Positions 8,610 to 17,377 of a stretch of 64,000 nt of DNA are shown here, one piece after another; position 1 is the stretch's first letter, and the number at the start of each line of letters is the position of its first letter. The DNA lies in assembly GCA_000413015.1 (NCBI GenBank), contig KE332515.1, positions 310,001-374,000 of the forward strand. The letters are read 5' to 3'. The translations under genes were made by a program, and so were the position numbers. The stretch comes from Treponema socranskii subsp. paredis ATCC 35535 (GTDB lineage: Bacteria > Spirochaetota > Spirochaetia > Treponematales > Treponemataceae). The notes beneath the pieces were generated by a model. The model ran no database searches, was not told where the DNA came from, and saw only the letters and a list, made by a program, of their open reading frames with translations.

Positions 8610-10163
8610 ATGACTTCGATTGGTTTAGATGAACTCAATACGCTCATCGAAATCAACAACAGAATCAATTCGAATTACGCGGATTTGGACGCGTTGCTTG
8701 CATATATTCTCGAAGCGGCGATGCGTCTCGTCCACTGCGAATCGTCGTCGCTTCTTTTGGTAAACGCCGACGGTACGCTGCGCTTCGTTATCGCGCTCGG
8801 ACCGAAAGGTGCGGAAGCGAAAGACATCCCTGTAGACAAAAGCAGCATTGCGGGCTGGGTTTCATCTCATAAGCAGCCGCTTATTCTCCGCGACGTCGTA
8901 CGCGATCCGCGCTTTTCCGATCACGTGCAGCATAAAACCGGCTACGTTTCCAAAACGATGATAGCGGTTCCGCTGTGCGTGGGTGACGAATGTATCGGCG
9001 TCATTGAACTGATAAACAAAGCGGGCGGAAAATATTTCGACGACGACGATCTTGAAATACTCAATATGCTGTGCAATCAGGCGGGCATAGCATATAAAAA
9101 CGCGGCGAAGTATCAATCCGCACAAAATAAAATTTCCGCCCTGCAAAATACGATTTCATCGGGAGGCAACTATCATCCGTTTATCGCAAAGAGCCCGGTC
9201 ATTTCGGATCTGCTGAAAATGATCGACGGTATTGCGAAGACGAATATTTCGATTATCATAACCGGCGAAAGCGGTGTCGGAAAAGAACTCGTCGCCGAAC
9301 AGATACACAGAAAAAGCGATCGCTCGGGAAAGCCCTTCGTGCGCGTCAACTGCGCGGCTCTTTCTCCTTCGCTGCTCGAAAGCGAACTGTTCGGTCACGT
9401 AAAAGGCGCATTTACCGATGCGAAAGCCGATCATAAAGGCTACTTTGAAGCGGCCGACGGCGGAACGATCTTTCTCGACGAAATCGGAGAGATGCCGCTC
9501 GAACTGCAGGCGAAGCTTTTGCGCGTCATTCAGTCGAAACAGTTTCAAAAAGTCGGATCGAGCAAAACCGTATCCGTCGACGTGCGCGTCGTCGCCGCGA
9601 CGAACCGCGACCTCGAAGCGATGATGAGCGAGCAAAAGTTCCGAAGCGATTTGTATTTCCGCCTGAGCGGCATACCTTTAAAAGTGCCGCCGCTTCGCGA
9701 ACGGAAAGAAGATATTGCCGCTCTTGCCGATTTCTTTTTGCAAAAGTTTTCGGGAGAGACGAAAAAGAATTTTACCGGCTTTTCGCGTTCGGCTATGGAT
9801 GCCCTTTATTCGTATTATTGGCCGGGTAATATCCGCGAGCTTGAAAATTCGATCGAACGCGCATGCGTGCTCGGCACGCCGCCGCTTATCAATGCGTTCG
9901 ACCTCCGCATCGGTTATGAAGAGCGCGGAAGCGGGAAAAACGAAATCGAGTGCATGGCGGAGGAATACGCGTCGGACGCGAGCGGCGACCGCTCTCTCAA
10001 AGAAGCGGTGAATAAATTTAAAAACGCTTATGTGCGGAAAATTTTGGAAGAGACCGCTTGGAATAAAACGAAAGCGGGAAAAATACTCGGCATCCAGCGG
10101 ACATACGTTTCGCGCTTGCTGAACGATCTTCGCGATCGTGAAGAAGAATCGGAAGAGATGTGA
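8610..10163 (+). CDS. Sigma-54-dependent transcriptional activator with GAF sensor domain
   Basis: Enhancer-binding protein that would drive open-complex formation by RpoN polymerase after sensing a signal. The 517-residue product has an N-terminal GAF domain (about 22-165), an AAA+ domain (about 190-425) and a C-terminal Fis-type helix-turn-helix (AGKILGIQRTYVSRLLNDL). Walker A is GESGVGKE at 219-226. The sigma-54 contact loop reads GAFTDA (266-271), not the canonical GAFTGA. There is no receiver domain, so it is not a two-component regulator. FhlA-like architecture; the ligand and target genes are unknown. The start lies 20 bp after the cmk-rpsA stop codon and has only a weak ribosome-binding site. 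Confidence 0.88.
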   Translation: MTSIGLDELNTLIEINNRINSNYADLDALLAYILEAAMRLVHCESSSLLLVNADGTLRFVIALGPKGAEAKDIPVDKSSIAGWVSSHKQPLILRDVVRDPRFSDHVQHKTGYVSKTMIAVPLCVGDECIGVIELINKAGGKYFDDDDLEILNMLCNQAGIAYKNAAKYQSAQNKISALQNTISSGGNYHPFIAKSPVISDLLKMIDGIAKTNISIIITGESGVGKELVAEQIHRKSDRSGKPFVRVNCAALSPSLLESELFGHVKGAFTDAKADHKGYFEAADGGTIFLDEIGEMPLELQAKLLRVIQSKQFQKVGSSKTVSVDVRVVAATNRDLEAMMSEQKFRSDLYFRLSGIPLKVPPLRERKEDIAALADFFLQKFSGETKKNFTGFSRSAMDALYSYYWPGNIRELENSIERACVLGTPPLINAFDLRIGYEERGSGKNEIECMAEEYASDASGDRSLKEAVNKFKNAYVRKILEETAWNKTKAGKILGIQRTYVSRLLNDLRDREEESEEM

Positions 10164-10178
10164 TTATGGGAGTATAGT

Positions 10179-10859
10179 ATGGCTGAAAAAAAATTTGAAA
10201 AAGCGACTGCGGGCGAGCGCCTTTCGCAGTTTATGCTGAAATACCGCATGCAGATCATCATTTTGACTGCGGTAATCGTTACGGGTATAGTAGCATACGG
10301 TGTATCCGCCGCCGTTGTGTCATCTTTGACGGCAAAGGGTATTTCGTTTGTGGATACCGTCGAATACGAGTTTACAAAGGATTCCGATTCTCTGTCGGAC
10401 GCGGAAATCGAAACGCGGAGAGGAGAGGCGATGACGAAACTTACCCCTTATCTTTCGAAAGGCGGTATCGTCGGCGTTCGGGCAAATATGCTTGCTGCGG
10501 ATATCACATACGCGCGTAAAGATTATACTGCGGCAAAATCGTATTGGAGTGCGGCGGCATCAAAGGACCCGAAGTCGTATACGGCGCCGCTTGCTTATTA
10601 CAATATGGCCGTCTGCGACGAAAATACCGGAAACCTTGCGGAAGCGGCCGCGAACTACGGAAAAGCTTCCGACGTAAAGGATTTCCCGCTCGCATCTCAC
10701 GCGCGTTTTTCCGAAGCTCGTACTTATGAAGCGCTCGGCGATTATAAAAAAGCGTCGGAAGCGTATACGAAGCTTACGGCCGCCGCGCGCGCGGATGCGT
10801 GGACGAACCTTGCCGAAACGCGTCTTATTGCGCTGAAAGCCGAAGGTAAAATCGAGTAA
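10179..10859 (+). CDS. Membrane-anchored TPR protein
   Basis: The 226-residue product has a short cytoplasmic N-terminus, one transmembrane helix (IIILTAVIVTGIVAYGVSAA, about residues 27-46) and a periplasmic domain of tetratricopeptide repeats (YYNMAVCDENTGNLAEAAAN and SEARTYEALGDYKKASEAY are clear repeat units). The topology is like YfgM-type proteins. A GGGAG ribosome-binding site precedes the ATG, and the gene follows the sigma-54 activator by 15 bp. Similar one-helix TPR proteins occur in other treponemes. No partner is evident, so a scaffold role in the envelope is only a guess. Confidence 0.75.
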   Translation: MAEKKFEKATAGERLSQFMLKYRMQIIILTAVIVTGIVAYGVSAAVVSSLTAKGISFVDTVEYEFTKDSDSLSDAEIETRRGEAMTKLTPYLSKGGIVGVRANMLAADITYARKDYTAAKSYWSAAASKDPKSYTAPLAYYNMAVCDENTGNLAEAAANYGKASDVKDFPLASHARFSEARTYEALGDYKKASEAYTKLTAAARADAWTNLAETRLIALKAEGKIE

Positions 10860-10890
10860 CATATACATCGATCGATTTGTTTTTTTTAGT

Positions 10891-11667
10891 ATGAAGACGG
10901 GCGGCAGCGTGCGGAGAAAATATCACTTATACGAATTATTTTCTCTTGCAGCGTGCTGCCTTTGTTTTTTCGGCTGCGGACTGGAAGAATATTACGTAGT
11001 CGAAGCGCCTTTTATCATACAGCAGGAACCGAAATACGACAGTGAGTTTACCCTGCGGTATTTCGATTTTAAAACGAATGAAACTGAAAATCCCGACAGG
11101 GGATCTTTTGTGTTTTTAGGGACCGCCGTTTATTATAAAATCTATAACCGGCATGAATCCATAACGAGCGTTACTTCAGCGCTGAGCTCCGCAAACAATT
11201 CGACCGACGCTTCATACGCGGCGAACCTTCTAAAAGACACTTATAAGTACAAGCAGCTCGGAAGTGAAGCGGGATCGACTCCGCTCATCAGAGCTACCGG
11301 TGCGGACAGGCGTATCTTTATCCGCTTGACGAATTATCAAAATAACCGGTTTTATCAGGCAAAGATTATCGTCGGCTATGCGGGGGACAGCAGCGTTGCG
11401 CCGACAAATGTTCCGAAGCGGGCGGGAAACCGCTACTCTTTCGATTTCGGCCGCGACGGTGATAACGACAAAGCTTCCAAAACGCTTTTTTCGACCGACA
11501 CCGACTACAATTATTCAAGTTCCGGTTTTTCAAGCGGTTACGACAATACGTATTTTGTCGATATGTATGCCGTTTCCGTCGGACGCGATGAAAATTATAC
11601 GGAGCACAACAGCAAAGTACTGCATCTCGGCACGGTTGCAATCAACGCTTCATCAGAGGATAACTGA
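10891..11667 (+). CDS. Putative lipoprotein of unknown function
   Basis: I do not recognise the family. The 258-residue product starts with a basic segment (MKTGGSVRRKYH), a hydrophobic core and a lipobox-like FFGC near residue 29, so it is probably lipidated and exported. The mature part is rich in aromatic and polar residues and lacks further membrane segments; it has a beta-rich appearance. No Shine-Dalgarno sequence is seen before the ATG, which follows a run of eight T residues. It lies 31 bp after the TPR gene, so the two could form one envelope unit, although a small ATCGATCGAT palindrome followed by T residues lies between them. Confidence 0.6.
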   Translation: MKTGGSVRRKYHLYELFSLAACCLCFFGCGLEEYYVVEAPFIIQQEPKYDSEFTLRYFDFKTNETENPDRGSFVFLGTAVYYKIYNRHESITSVTSALSSANNSTDASYAANLLKDTYKYKQLGSEAGSTPLIRATGADRRIFIRLTNYQNNRFYQAKIIVGYAGDSSVAPTNVPKRAGNRYSFDFGRDGDNDKASKTLFSTDTDYNYSSSGFSSGYDNTYFVDMYAVSVGRDENYTEHNSKVLHLGTVAINASSEDN

Positions 11668-11729
11668 CCTGAGCATAGTCGATTTTTTATATTGATTGCC
11701 GTTTTTTGAAAATGCGGTTTTCGGTACGG

Positions 11730-11759
11730 TTGCTCCTCATGCCGTCTTTGTGCTATTGT
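11730..11759 (+). promoter_or_regulatory. Probable nagA promoter with extended -10
   Basis: -35 TTGCTC (11730-11735), 18-bp spacer, -10 TATTGT (11754-11759) preceded by TG one base upstream (extended -10). The ATG is only 7 bases after the -10, so the mRNA should be leaderless. Confidence 0.55.
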
Positions 11760-11766
11760 ATGGCAT

Positions 11767-12936
11767 ATGAAATTTTGCATACACAACGCGACGGTGCTGA
11801 ACGGTATTTCGCAAATGAACGACTGCGCCGTTTTGATCGACGGCGGAAAGATCGCCGATATATTTTCCGAAAACCGCTTCCGGCAAAAAATATTCGACAA
11901 TGACGTTACCGTTATCGACGCGCAAGGTATGTACGTCGCTCCCGGTTTAATAGACACGCACATACACGGATTTAAAGGGCACGGCACTGATGTTTGCACG
12001 ACCGAAGGCATACTCCGCATGTCGGCGGATCTTGCGGATTACGGCGTCACCGCTTTCAATCCGACGATGTATCCTTCCGACGAAGAGACGATGATTTCTT
12101 CGATCAAAGCGATCGTGCGCGCTATGGGACAGGAAAAGGGCGCAAAGATTATGGGAATCCATCTCGAAGGTCCCTTTATCTCGCCGCATAAACTCGGCGT
12201 GCAGAGGCCCGAAACGGTGAAGAGCGTCGACCTCGATTTGATGGAACGTCTTTGGGAAGCCTCCGAAGGACACATCGTCAATATGACCGTCGCTCCCGAA
12301 TTGAAAGATATGCGGCGCCTCGCGCTTATGTGCATCGACAAAGGAATCGTGCTGCAGGCGGGACACACCGACGCCGCTTACAGCAATATGGTCGAAGGTA
12401 TGCAGGCGGGTATTTTTCACTCGACTCATTTTTTCAACGCGATGAGTCAAATGCATCACCGAAACCCGGGCGCGGTCGGAGCGATTCTCATTCATTCGGA
12501 AATGACGTGCGAAATCATTGCGGACGGAGTACACGTACATCCCGATCTTTTTAAACTTTTGCAAAAAGATAAAACGAGCGATCAAATCGTTCTCGTTACC
12601 GATGCGCTCACTCCGACGGAAGAGGCGGGCGATCATCTTACGGCGAACGGAGAAGAAGTCGTTTTCAAAGACGGCTGCTTTCATCGGAAGTCCGACGACG
12701 TCATTGCCGGTTCCGCGCTTACGATGATACGCGGGTTGAAAAATCTTGCATCGTTCGGCTTTCCGTTGAGCGATGCGGTAAAATGCGCGTCGGCAAATCC
12801 CGCGCGTATTATGAAGTTTCAAAAAAAAGGTATGCTCGTACCCGGTTACGACAGCGATGTTATCGTTTTCGATAAAGATTTTACGCTGCATTTTGTCATG
12901 GTGCAGGGACGTACGATAAAAAATACATTTGATTGA
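11767..12936 (+). CDS. nagA: N-acetylglucosamine-6-phosphate deacetylase
   Basis: Removes acetate from N-acetylglucosamine 6-phosphate to give glucosamine 6-phosphate, the substrate of NagB encoded next. The 389-residue product has the amidohydrolase motifs in order: the HxH motif in LIDTHIHGFKGHGTD, a metal-binding glutamate in GIHLEGPFISPHKLG, a histidine in QAGHTDAAYS, a histidine in THFFNAMSQMHHRNPG and the catalytic aspartate in IVLVTDALTPTEE. The gene opens a nagA-nagB-hexokinase cluster. No Shine-Dalgarno sequence is present; the promoter lies directly before the ATG. Another ATG at 11760 is out of frame. Confidence 0.96.
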   Translation: MKFCIHNATVLNGISQMNDCAVLIDGGKIADIFSENRFRQKIFDNDVTVIDAQGMYVAPGLIDTHIHGFKGHGTDVCTTEGILRMSADLADYGVTAFNPTMYPSDEETMISSIKAIVRAMGQEKGAKIMGIHLEGPFISPHKLGVQRPETVKSVDLDLMERLWEASEGHIVNMTVAPELKDMRRLALMCIDKGIVLQAGHTDAAYSNMVEGMQAGIFHSTHFFNAMSQMHHRNPGAVGAILIHSEMTCEIIADGVHVHPDLFKLLQKDKTSDQIVLVTDALTPTEEAGDHLTANGEEVVFKDGCFHRKSDDVIAGSALTMIRGLKNLASFGFPLSDAVKCASANPARIMKFQKKGMLVPGYDSDVIVFDKDFTLHFVMVQGRTIKNTFD

Positions 12937-12937
12937 T

Positions 12938-12969
12938 CGTATTTATTTTAATAATTATTAAATAATACG
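12938..12969 (+). promoter_or_regulatory. AT-rich inverted repeat before nagB
   Basis: CGTATT (12938-12943) and AATACG (12964-12969) flank the perfect 16-bp palindrome TTTAATAATTATTAAA (12947-12962). The structure ends where the GGGAGG ribosome-binding site of nagB begins, so it could be an mRNA stem that tunes nagB translation, or a DNA operator. Confidence 0.4.
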
Positions 12970-12978
12970 GGAGGTTGT

Positions 12979-13782
12979 ATGCGTGTTATTGTTAAAAAAA
13001 ATTATGATGAGTGTTCCGTATGGGCGGCGCATCATATTGCGCGGCGCATAGTCGATTATAATCCGACCGAATCGAAACCCTTCGTGCTCGGTCTTCCGAC
13101 GGGCAGTACGCCTCTCGGAACGTATAAAACGCTTATCGAATTGTGCAAGGCGGGAAAGGTTTCATTTAAAAACGTCGTTACGTTCAATATGGACGAATAT
13201 GTCGGTCTTGACGATAGGCACCCGCAAAGCTATCACTCTTTTATGTTCGACAATTTTTTCAATCACATCGATATAAATAAAAACAATATCCATATATTGA
13301 ACGGACTTGCAAAGGATACGGAAGCCGAATGCGCCGCTTATGAAAAAGCGATCGAAGATGCGGGCGGCATACGCCTTTTTTTCGGCGGTATCGGAAGCGA
13401 CGGACACATCGCGTTCAACGAACCGGGTTCCTCGCTCGCTTCTCGTACCCATGTTGCGATACTGACAAAAGAGACGGTCGGAGCGAACGCCCGTTTTTTC
13501 GGCGGCGATCTTTCAAAAGTTCCGACGCAGGCGCTGACTGTCGGTGTCGGAACCATCTGCGATGCGGATGAAGTCGTCATCATGGCGACGGGCAGGGTGA
13601 AAGCGCGCGCGGTCGCCGAGGGCGTTGAAGGCTCCGTTTCTCACCAATGGGCGGTAACGGCGCTTCAACTGCATAAAAACGCAGTCATCGTCTGTGACGA
13701 CGAAGCGGGCGAAGAGCTCAAAGTGAAAACGGTGCGCTATTTTGCGGAAATCGAATCGCATATTGAAGAGAGGGCGCTGTGA
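12979..13782 (+). CDS. nagB: Glucosamine-6-phosphate deaminase
   Basis: Converts glucosamine 6-phosphate to fructose 6-phosphate and ammonia, joining amino-sugar breakdown to glycolysis. At 267 residues it matches the long, hexameric E. coli-type enzyme (266 residues). Active-site motifs are intact: LPTGSTPLGTYK (phosphate loop), VVTFNMDEYVGL and FGGIGSDGHIAFNEPGSS with the catalytic Asp-x-His pair. It follows nagA by 42 bp with a strong GGGAGG site, and its stop codon overlaps the GTG start of the hexokinase gene (GTGA), which suggests coupled translation. Confidence 0.97.
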   Translation: MRVIVKKNYDECSVWAAHHIARRIVDYNPTESKPFVLGLPTGSTPLGTYKTLIELCKAGKVSFKNVVTFNMDEYVGLDDRHPQSYHSFMFDNFFNHIDINKNNIHILNGLAKDTEAECAAYEKAIEDAGGIRLFFGGIGSDGHIAFNEPGSSLASRTHVAILTKETVGANARFFGGDLSKVPTQALTVGVGTICDADEVVIMATGRVKARAVAEGVEGSVSHQWAVTALQLHKNAVIVCDDEAGEELKVKTVRYFAEIESHIEERAL

Positions 13783-15104
13783 CGCATTCCCGCGTTTCGT
13801 CGTTTTTGGAAAGCTATGGGTTTTCTCTTGCTTCTTACGATACGGAAAAAATCACGTGCGCTCTCCTTGAGGATATGTGTCTCTCTCTCGAATCGGAAGA
13901 CGGCGGCGACGAACTCATGCTGCCGACATATATAGGGCTTCCGGAAAAAATCACTCGTGAAAAAAAAGCGATCGTCATCGATGCGGGAGGCACGAACTTC
14001 CGCTCCTGTCTCGTTTCGTTTGATGCGGACGGAAAGCCGGTTATCGAAGAGGCGCGCAAAACCGTGATGCCCGGAACGACGAAAACTTATTCGAAAGAAG
14101 CCTTTTTCGATGAAATTGCGGCGAACCTCGATTATGTCAAAGATACATCCGACACGATAGGTTTTTGTTTTTCGTTCGGCATGGAAATGCTTGAAAACGG
14201 AGACGCGAAAATTGTCGAACTTTCAAAAGAAATCAAGGGCGAACGCATCATAGGTTCTCTTGCCGGCGCATCTCTTTCCGAAGCGCTTTTACGGCGGGGC
14301 TGGAAAAAAAAAGTACGCATCATTATCGTGAACGATGCGGCCGCCGCTCTTTTGGCGGGATTTGCGGGAAAGGCGGACGGCAAAACCTACGGTTCGCATG
14401 CGGCCTTTATACTCGGTACGGGAATCAATTCGGCCTATATCGAATACGGAAAAATCGGAAAGATTTCGGGTATGTCCCGTCTTAAAAATCAAATCGTCGT
14501 GTGCGAGTCCGGATCTTTTTCCCGTTTGCCGAAGAGCGTATTCGACGACGAGATCGATGCGGCATCTACGACAAAGGGAATGTACGTACTTGAAAAAATG
14601 TGCGGCGGCGTTTATCTTTCGGAGCTCGCTTCCTGTGCGCTCTCTCATGTGTGTGCGTCGGATCTTGTTTCGGACGAAGCGGCAAAGGCGCTTTCGACCT
14701 CGGGAAAGATTTCTCTTTCCGATATGGACGGCTTTTTAAATGCTCCGTCGGCGGATGAGGCGGTTCTCAAAGGTGTCCCGTTCGGAAAAATGCCTTCCGA
14801 TTTCGATATCCTGTATTCCGTTTTCGATTCTCTCATAGAGCGTGCCGTACGGATTTCGGCCGCCGTCGCTTCCGCCGCCGTGATAAAAACCGGTAAAGGA
14901 AAAGAGGCTTCGCTTCCCGTGTGCCTTTTATGCAACGGGACGACTTTTTATAAAACGCACGACTTTGAAAAACGTTTCCGTTTATACATGTACGAAACGC
15001 TCACCGAAAGGCGAAGAATTTATTTTGAGCAAGTGTCGGTAAAAGACGATATAACGCTCGGTACGTCCGCCGCGGCGCTGAAAGATATGTTTTCGGTACG
15101 CTGA
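13779..15104 (+). CDS. hxk: Hexokinase (eukaryote-like family)
   Basis: ATP-dependent phosphorylation of hexoses in the cytoplasm. The 441-residue product has the hexokinase phosphate-1 motif IVIDAGGTNFRSCLVSFD (about residues 66-83), a catalytic-region segment FCFSFGMEMLENGDAKI and VNDAAAALLAGFAG, then FILGTGINSAYIE. Size and motifs match the eukaryote-like hexokinases known from treponemes (tp0505), not the bacterial ROK glucokinases. GTG start with GAGAGGG upstream, overlapping the nagB stop codon. In this cluster it supplies hexose phosphates beside the amino-sugar route; the preferred sugar cannot be read from sequence. Confidence 0.9.
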   Translation: MTHSRVSSFLESYGFSLASYDTEKITCALLEDMCLSLESEDGGDELMLPTYIGLPEKITREKKAIVIDAGGTNFRSCLVSFDADGKPVIEEARKTVMPGTTKTYSKEAFFDEIAANLDYVKDTSDTIGFCFSFGMEMLENGDAKIVELSKEIKGERIIGSLAGASLSEALLRRGWKKKVRIIIVNDAAAALLAGFAGKADGKTYGSHAAFILGTGINSAYIEYGKIGKISGMSRLKNQIVVCESGSFSRLPKSVFDDEIDAASTTKGMYVLEKMCGGVYLSELASCALSHVCASDLVSDEAAKALSTSGKISLSDMDGFLNAPSADEAVLKGVPFGKMPSDFDILYSVFDSLIERAVRISAAVASAAVIKTGKGKEASLPVCLLCNGTTFYKTHDFEKRFRLYMYETLTERRRIYFEQVSVKDDITLGTSAAALKDMFSVR

Positions 15105-15150
15105 GAGAGGCTTGGAAATCTTTTTCCGTATTTTAATAATTTTTTTACAA

Positions 15151-15179
15151 TTGACATTTTCCCGTTTACTTTCTATCAT
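15151..15179 (+). promoter_or_regulatory. Strong promoter of the family 2 glycosyltransferase gene
   Basis: Consensus -35 TTGACA (15151-15156), a 17-bp spacer and -10 TATCAT (15174-15179). The ATG is at 15186, 6 bases later, so transcription should start at or within a base or two of the start codon. Confidence 0.75.
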
Positions 15180-15185
15180 CTGCGT

Positions 15186-16532
15186 ATGACAGATATACAA
15201 GCCGTATCGCTTTTCCATATGTACGGCGTTATTTCACTGATTGCTCTTATCGTATATATTCCTCGTCTATTGTATTATGTAAGCGGTTTTAAAAAACCGC
15301 GGCATTTAATAAACAGTGTACAAAATCGTTTTGCCGTCGTTATTCCCGCGCGGAACGAAAGTGCGGGAATCGGTCTTTTATTGGACAGCCTCGCGCGTCA
15401 AACGTACGATCGCAAAAAATTCGACACCTTTGTCATAGTCGATTCGGAAGACGATCCTACCTGCGTCATAGCGGAAAAATATGAGCGCACTTATGTGCAG
15501 GTCGTCAAAAATCAAACGTGCAAGGGAATGGCGCTCGACGGTTCGTTCAAAGAACTGCTTTCGGGTACATACGGACGCTATGATGCGTATGTCATCATCG
15601 ACGGAGACAATATCGCTTCGGACAATTTTATCGAAGAGATGAACAACGGCCTTGCCTCCGGCGCTCAGATCGTGCTCGGTAAGCGTGAAGTAAAAAATTA
15701 TCTCCTCGGCGGTAAAAAACTCCGCTCGCTTGCGACGAACTGCAGTGCGCTTACCTATACCTTTCTCGACAAGCTGGGAAACGCGTTCAGAACGAAAGCG
15801 GGTATCCCGTGTACGATGTGCGGGACGGGCGTTATGATCAGGCGCGACGTTATCGAAGAGATAGGCGGATGGCCGTACCGCAGTTTTACCGAAGATTTTG
15901 AAATGACGATCAATGCGATCCTTCACGGCTGGTCGTCGTATTTTTACGAATATGCACTCGTCTATACGGAAGAAGCGATTTCGCATAAAATGCTTGACCG
16001 GCGCCGTGAGAGATGGCTTATCGGTTATATGCAGATTTCATTTAAATACCGCAATAAAATCGTAAAACAAACCTATGCGTCGCTGCACGATCCCTCTCTT
16101 TCGTTTTCGAAAAAGATAAAAGGGATTCGATTTAAAAACTTCGATTTTCTGTATGCGCTTAATCCGCTTTTTTTATATTTCGGCAATACCGCCGTTTGTT
16201 TTTTGCTTTATATAATCGCTTCGTGTATCGATTATTTCAATCGCGGATTTATTAATTTTACCGCTTTAAAATACGGCATGATCATCATGCTCATACTCTA
16301 CGGCGTACTCGTGTTCTATACGTTTATGGCGCTTGCAGTCGATCCTAAAGCGCTTAAGATTACGTTTGTCGAAAAGCTCGCCGTACTTTTATACAATCCG
16401 TTTTTTATAGCCGAATACGCATATTTTTATATTGCGGCATTTTTTACATTGCTGCGTGATCCGCATTACGGTGAACAAGAGATGTGGCAGCAAATCGATC
16501 GCATCGAAACGGTGATAAAGGAAGCCGAATGA
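15186..16532 (+). CDS. Membrane glycosyltransferase, family 2
   Basis: Transfers a sugar from an activated donor at the inner membrane. The 448-residue product has an N-terminal membrane segment, a GT-A domain starting with FAVVIPARNESAGIGLLLDS, an acidic donor site (VIIDGDNIASDNF), an acceptor region (CTMCGTGVMIRRDVIEEIGG, then TEDFEMT), an RRERW motif comparable to the QxxRW of processive enzymes, and four or so C-terminal membrane helices. The PlsC-like gene that follows overlaps by 4 bp (ATGA), suggesting that the two act on one lipid product such as a glycolipid. That link is inference. No Shine-Dalgarno sequence; leaderless by promoter position. Confidence 0.88.
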   Translation: MTDIQAVSLFHMYGVISLIALIVYIPRLLYYVSGFKKPRHLINSVQNRFAVVIPARNESAGIGLLLDSLARQTYDRKKFDTFVIVDSEDDPTCVIAEKYERTYVQVVKNQTCKGMALDGSFKELLSGTYGRYDAYVIIDGDNIASDNFIEEMNNGLASGAQIVLGKREVKNYLLGGKKLRSLATNCSALTYTFLDKLGNAFRTKAGIPCTMCGTGVMIRRDVIEEIGGWPYRSFTEDFEMTINAILHGWSSYFYEYALVYTEEAISHKMLDRRRERWLIGYMQISFKYRNKIVKQTYASLHDPSLSFSKKIKGIRFKNFDFLYALNPLFLYFGNTAVCFLLYIIASCIDYFNRGFINFTALKYGMIIMLILYGVLVFYTFMALAVDPKALKITFVEKLAVLLYNPFFIAEYAYFYIAAFFTLLRDPHYGEQEMWQQIDRIETVIKEAE

Positions 16533-17353
16533 CGGATATCGGCGGTATCAAAAGCGATACCCAGCGTAAAATACAAAATCGCATCCGAGAGCTTGAAAAA
16601 AAAGGCGAGTTCGACGGAAACGTTCAGCCGATCGACTACGCTGCGATGATTCGGGTAAGCGACGATTATGTTTTTCTTCCGCGTACGTTTTCGTTTTTTT
16701 TATGGCACGTTTTTATCCGCGCGGCGGCGGCGGTACTCGGTCCCGTTTTGACAAAACTTGTGCTCGGCGCACGCGTCGAAGGGCGGAAAAATCTCCGCGG
16801 CGTAAAAGGTTTTGTCGCGGTATGCAATCACGTGCATTCGCTCGACAATATGATCGTGCGGCAGGCGGTGTTCGGTCATACTTTGTATATCACGGTTGCG
16901 GAATTTAACAATATGAAAGGCCCTATCGGAAACATCATGCGCGGGGCGGGGACGCTGCCGTTCAGCGGAAATGTTAAAGCCATGAACGAGCTGCAAAAAA
17001 CGCTTTCGCTTTTGCTCAAAAAAGGCTGCGCCGTACTCGGCTATCCGGAGCAGTCGCTGTGGCTGCGCTATGAAAAGCCGCGCCCTTTTCACAACGGTAT
17101 GTTCCACATCGCCGCCGCAAACAAAGTGCCGGTTGTTCCCATGTTTATCACCTTTTCCGTGCCTTCCAAACTCCGCTCGTTTTTCAGCAAAAAAAAGGTC
17201 GCGACGCTCCATATTTTTCCGCCGATTTATCCCGATGAAAATCTTTCGCGCAAAGAAAACGCCGCTTTTGCGATGGATAAGGCGGCGAAAGCATGGCGAG
17301 ACTGTTACGTTTCGGTTTACGGATGCGAAGCCGATATTCCCTCGATTCTTTGA
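16529..17353 (+). CDS. 1-acyl-sn-glycerol-3-phosphate acyltransferase-like protein (PlsC family)
   Basis: Acyltransferase of the glycerolipid family, expected to move an acyl chain onto a lysophospholipid or related lipid at the membrane. The catalytic H-x4-D motif is in VCNHVHSLDNM; a second block, GAGTLPFSGNVKAMNELQ, and a third, GYPEQSLWLRYEKPRPFHNG, resemble PlsC motifs II and III (EG replaced by PEQS). I start at ATG 16529, which overlaps the stop codon of the glycosyltransferase (ATGA) and has GGAAG upstream, not at 16484. Length 274 residues. The third motif differs from classical PlsC, so the acceptor may not be lysophosphatidate. Confidence 0.82.
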   Translation: MTDIGGIKSDTQRKIQNRIRELEKKGEFDGNVQPIDYAAMIRVSDDYVFLPRTFSFFLWHVFIRAAAAVLGPVLTKLVLGARVEGRKNLRGVKGFVAVCNHVHSLDNMIVRQAVFGHTLYITVAEFNNMKGPIGNIMRGAGTLPFSGNVKAMNELQKTLSLLLKKGCAVLGYPEQSLWLRYEKPRPFHNGMFHIAAANKVPVVPMFITFSVPSKLRSFFSKKKVATLHIFPPIYPDENLSRKENAAFAMDKAAKAWRDCYVSVYGCEADIPSIL

Positions 17354-17377
17354 TTTTGTAAATTAATAAGGATAGGT

